Shown here: piece by piece, positions 15,098-16,709 of the stretch | How the letters are laid out: each line of letters begins with the position of its first letter | Position numbering within the stretch: the stretch's first letter is position 1 | DNA from: Betaproteobacteria bacterium | Lineage (GTDB): Bacteria > Pseudomonadota > Gammaproteobacteria > Burkholderiales > Thiobacillaceae | NCBI GenBank assembly: GCA_020049245.1 | Contig: JAIFLB010000141.1 | Coordinates: forward strand, 1 to 16,709 | Length of the DNA stretch: 16,709 bases | Direction: 5' to 3' | Notes under the pieces: model-generated | Database searches by the model: none | Seen by the model: only the letters and a program-made list of their open reading frames with translations | What the model was told of the DNA's origin: nothing | Position numbers and translations under genes: made by a program

Positions 15098-15769
15098 TCA
15101 GTCGCCGCCGCAACCGCCGCCGCCACAACTGCTGTCACTGCCGGAATCGCCACTGCTGGCATCGCATTCAGCGAGTCCGCCGCCGGAGCAGGCAAAACCA
15201 CCACAGGCGCTGCCGCCGCACGATGTCGATGTTTGCAGCGGTTTTTCCAGGCTGTAGATATTGCCGTTGGTGATGGCCAGTTTCTGATCGATCGCGAACA
15301 GCAGTGGCAGCCGGGTGGGGTGCTTGGGGTTGATGTTCTCTTCCAGGCAGGCATGTCGCCAGGTTCGGCGCATGCCGGCATCGCGGGAGATGCCGGGCGC
15401 CATCTTTGCCGCCGGGATGTGGTGGAAATAGGCGCCGAATGCCTGTTCGCAAAAGGTGCTGTATTCGCGCGTATCCAGGATGAATTCGTGCCACAGGTCG
15501 TCGACCACCCGCGAAGGCATGCCGATGCCGGCCGGCGCTGTGCGCAGGTGGATCAGGAAGAAACTGCGCAACGCACGGGCGACGAGGAATTCGTCCTTTT
15601 CCGTCAATGTCGGGTGGACCTTGCGCAAGCCATCCAGCAGTCCGTGTGAAAACACATGGCTGCGGATGAATTGCTCGCGCCGCAGGGTTCGGTGGCGCCG
15701 GGACATGACGGTCGCGCCGATCGCCAAACCGGCGGTCAACGCAATCAACAGCAGCAGGGCAAAGGGCAT
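15098..15769 (-). CDS. GRDP-like membrane-anchored protein with Cys/Gly-rich tail
   Basis: This 223-aa protein begins with one hydrophobic segment (residues 2-21), probably a membrane anchor, followed by the basic MSRRHRTLRR. The core matches glycine-rich-domain-containing-protein-like (GRDP-like) sequences: VVDDLWHEFILDTREYSTFC (88-107), then FGAYFHHIP, with the W-H-x-F-I-L-D-T signature at 93-100. The C-terminal 40 residues are Gly/Ser/Cys-rich. They contain six cysteines at 184, 189, 194, 202, 215 and 220, partly in a five-residue rhythm (CGGSACGGFAC), and end CGGGGCGGD. Function is unknown. The ATG at 15769 has no good ribosome site, but the hydrophobic start supports it. The upstream gene on the same strand is lplT, 58 bp away. 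Confidence 0.8.
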   Translation of the reverse strand: MPFALLLLIALTAGLAIGATVMSRRHRTLRREQFIRSHVFSHGLLDGLRKVHPTLTEKDEFLVARALRSFFLIHLRTAPAGIGMPSRVVDDLWHEFILDTREYSTFCEQAFGAYFHHIPAAKMAPGISRDAGMRRTWRHACLEENINPKHPTRLPLLFAIDQKLAITNGNIYSLEKPLQTSTSCGGSACGGFACSGGGLAECDASSGDSGSDSSCGGGGCGGD

Positions 15770-15827
15770 TTTGGCGACATGGCATTTGAAGGTGCGCGGA
15801 TCATCGCATGATTATTTCGGCTTGCCG

Positions 15828-16709
15828 TTAGCTGTGCCGGTGGCGTCTGCCCCAGGCTAATGCCAGCATGCCGACGAACACCACACAGCCAAAGCCCATC
15901 GCCACATTCACCACCGGCACTTGTTCCATCAGCGCATAAGCGCCGACGAAGGCGAGCATGACCAGGTTTTCCCACAGGTTCTGCACCGCCAGCGCATGGC
16001 CGGCACCGACGCTGCGATGGCCGCGTTCCTGCAGCAAGGCGTTGAGCGGGACGACGAACAGGCCACCCGCAGCTCCGATGGCGGCGAGCAACAAGGCGGT
16101 GGGAATCAGCGAGGTCTGCTGGGCGAACAGCAATACCAGCGGGCCCAGCAACAGCCCGCCGATCAATGCGCGATTGACGTTTTCCAGCTTGATCAACATG
16201 CCGGCCAGGCCAGCGCCGACGACGATGCCGATCGACACCACGCCCATCAGGTTGGCCGGCATCTGGTTGCTGGCAATGCCGAGCGCCACCGGCACCCAGG
16301 CGAACAGAATCAGGCGCAGCGTGGAGCCGGTACCCCAGAACAGGCTGGTGCCGAGCAGGCTGAAGCGGGTGTCGGTGTTCTGCCAGAGTGTGCGCAGCGA
16401 ATCCATGAATTGACGCAGCAAGCCGCTGAAATCGAACCGGTCGAGTGCGTGTTCCGGCGGCAGGCGCGGGATCAGCAGGTTGATCAACGCCGCCAGCGCA
16501 TAGACGCCGATCACCCCGGTGAACGCCCAGGCCAGCGATTGATCCGCCAGCCAGCCACCGACCAGCACGCCGAGCAGGATGGCGACGATGGTGGAGCCTT
16601 CCAGCATGCCGTTGGCCTTGACCAGTTTGTCCGCGCCGAACAACTGGCTGAGGATGCCGTACTTGGCCGGGCTGTAGGCTGCCGCACCGACGCCGGCCAT
16701 GCCGTAGCA
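15828..16709 (-). CDS. lplT: Lysophospholipid transporter LplT-like MFS carrier, 3' part
   Basis: LplT flips lysophospholipids across the inner membrane to the cytoplasmic face, where acyltransferase Aas re-acylates them. The frame is open to the right edge, so the start is outside; 293 codons are visible of about 400-430. The beginning GVGAAAYSPAKYGILSQLFG is the characteristic LplT signature near helix 4. KLVKANGMLEGSTIVAILLG follows, and then helices of the C-terminal bundle, including LNALLQERGHRSVGAGHALA and NLWENLVML. The C-terminus WGRRHRHS is basic and cytoplasmic. An aas-type gene is not visible in the window. The family assignment is good; related MFS carriers with the same signature exist. 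Confidence 0.88.
   Translation of the reverse strand, partial: CYGMAGVGAAAYSPAKYGILSQLFGADKLVKANGMLEGSTIVAILLGVLVGGWLADQSLAWAFTGVIGVYALAALINLLIPRLPPEHALDRFDFSGLLRQFMDSLRTLWQNTDTRFSLLGTSLFWGTGSTLRLILFAWVPVALGIASNQMPANLMGVVSIGIVVGAGLAGMLIKLENVNRALIGGLLLGPLVLLFAQQTSLIPTALLLAAIGAAGGLFVVPLNALLQERGHRSVGAGHALAVQNLWENLVMLAFVGAYALMEQVPVVNVAMGFGCVVFVGMLALAWGRRHRHS

Overview
The window looks like a chromosomal segment of a betaproteobacterium. GC is fairly high, and a pmbA/tldE gene sits divergently from darP (yjgA), a common arrangement in that class. An Atm1-type ABC half-transporter, a DUF2189 membrane protein and an LplT-like carrier also fit. The family or genus cannot be fixed from the sequence alone. 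I see no rRNA, tRNA, CRISPR array, intact insertion sequence or phage module.

Layout. (1) 1-2369, minus strand: pmbA (tldE), then the two membrane subunits of a TRAP transporter, dctQ and dctM (cut by the window edge), joined by 1-bp spacing and a 1-bp overlap, so probably one transcript. (2) 2446-2985, plus: the ribosome assembly factor gene darP. (3) 3188-7522, plus: a soluble histidine kinase with a degenerate HDOD-like front end, followed by a REC-PAS-GGDEF-EAL regulator. The pair reads as a two-component system whose output is cyclic-di-GMP turnover. (4) 7618-9364, plus: an Atm1/HMT1-type exporter gene broken by a short out-of-frame deletion in the linker between its membrane and ATPase domains, then a 186-aa protein I do not recognise. 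(5) 10149-10225: a long imperfect inverted repeat between convergent genes.

(6) 10243-13530: a zinc uptake locus. znuA, znuC and znuB run leftward with overlapping ends. A Fur-family regulator, probably Zur, runs rightward. Between them lie a 5'-truncated DsrE-family remnant and a shared control region with a candidate promoter and operator. ZnuA lacks the usual first metal-ligand histidine. (7) 13531-15097: a DUF2189 membrane protein flanked by two stretches with no gene I can support. (8) 15098-16709, minus: a membrane-anchored GRDP-like protein with a Cys/Gly-rich tail, and most of an LplT-type lysophospholipid transporter cut by the right edge.

How the genes work together: the clearest units are the kinase/regulator pair (signal to cyclic-di-GMP) and the Zur-ZnuACB locus (zinc sensing and import). 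The rest are housekeeping or single genes. The points most worth a second look are the ABC exporter lesion, the altered ZnuA site, the DsrE remnant in the zinc operon leader, the HDOD-like kinase, and the Cys/Gly-tailed protein.
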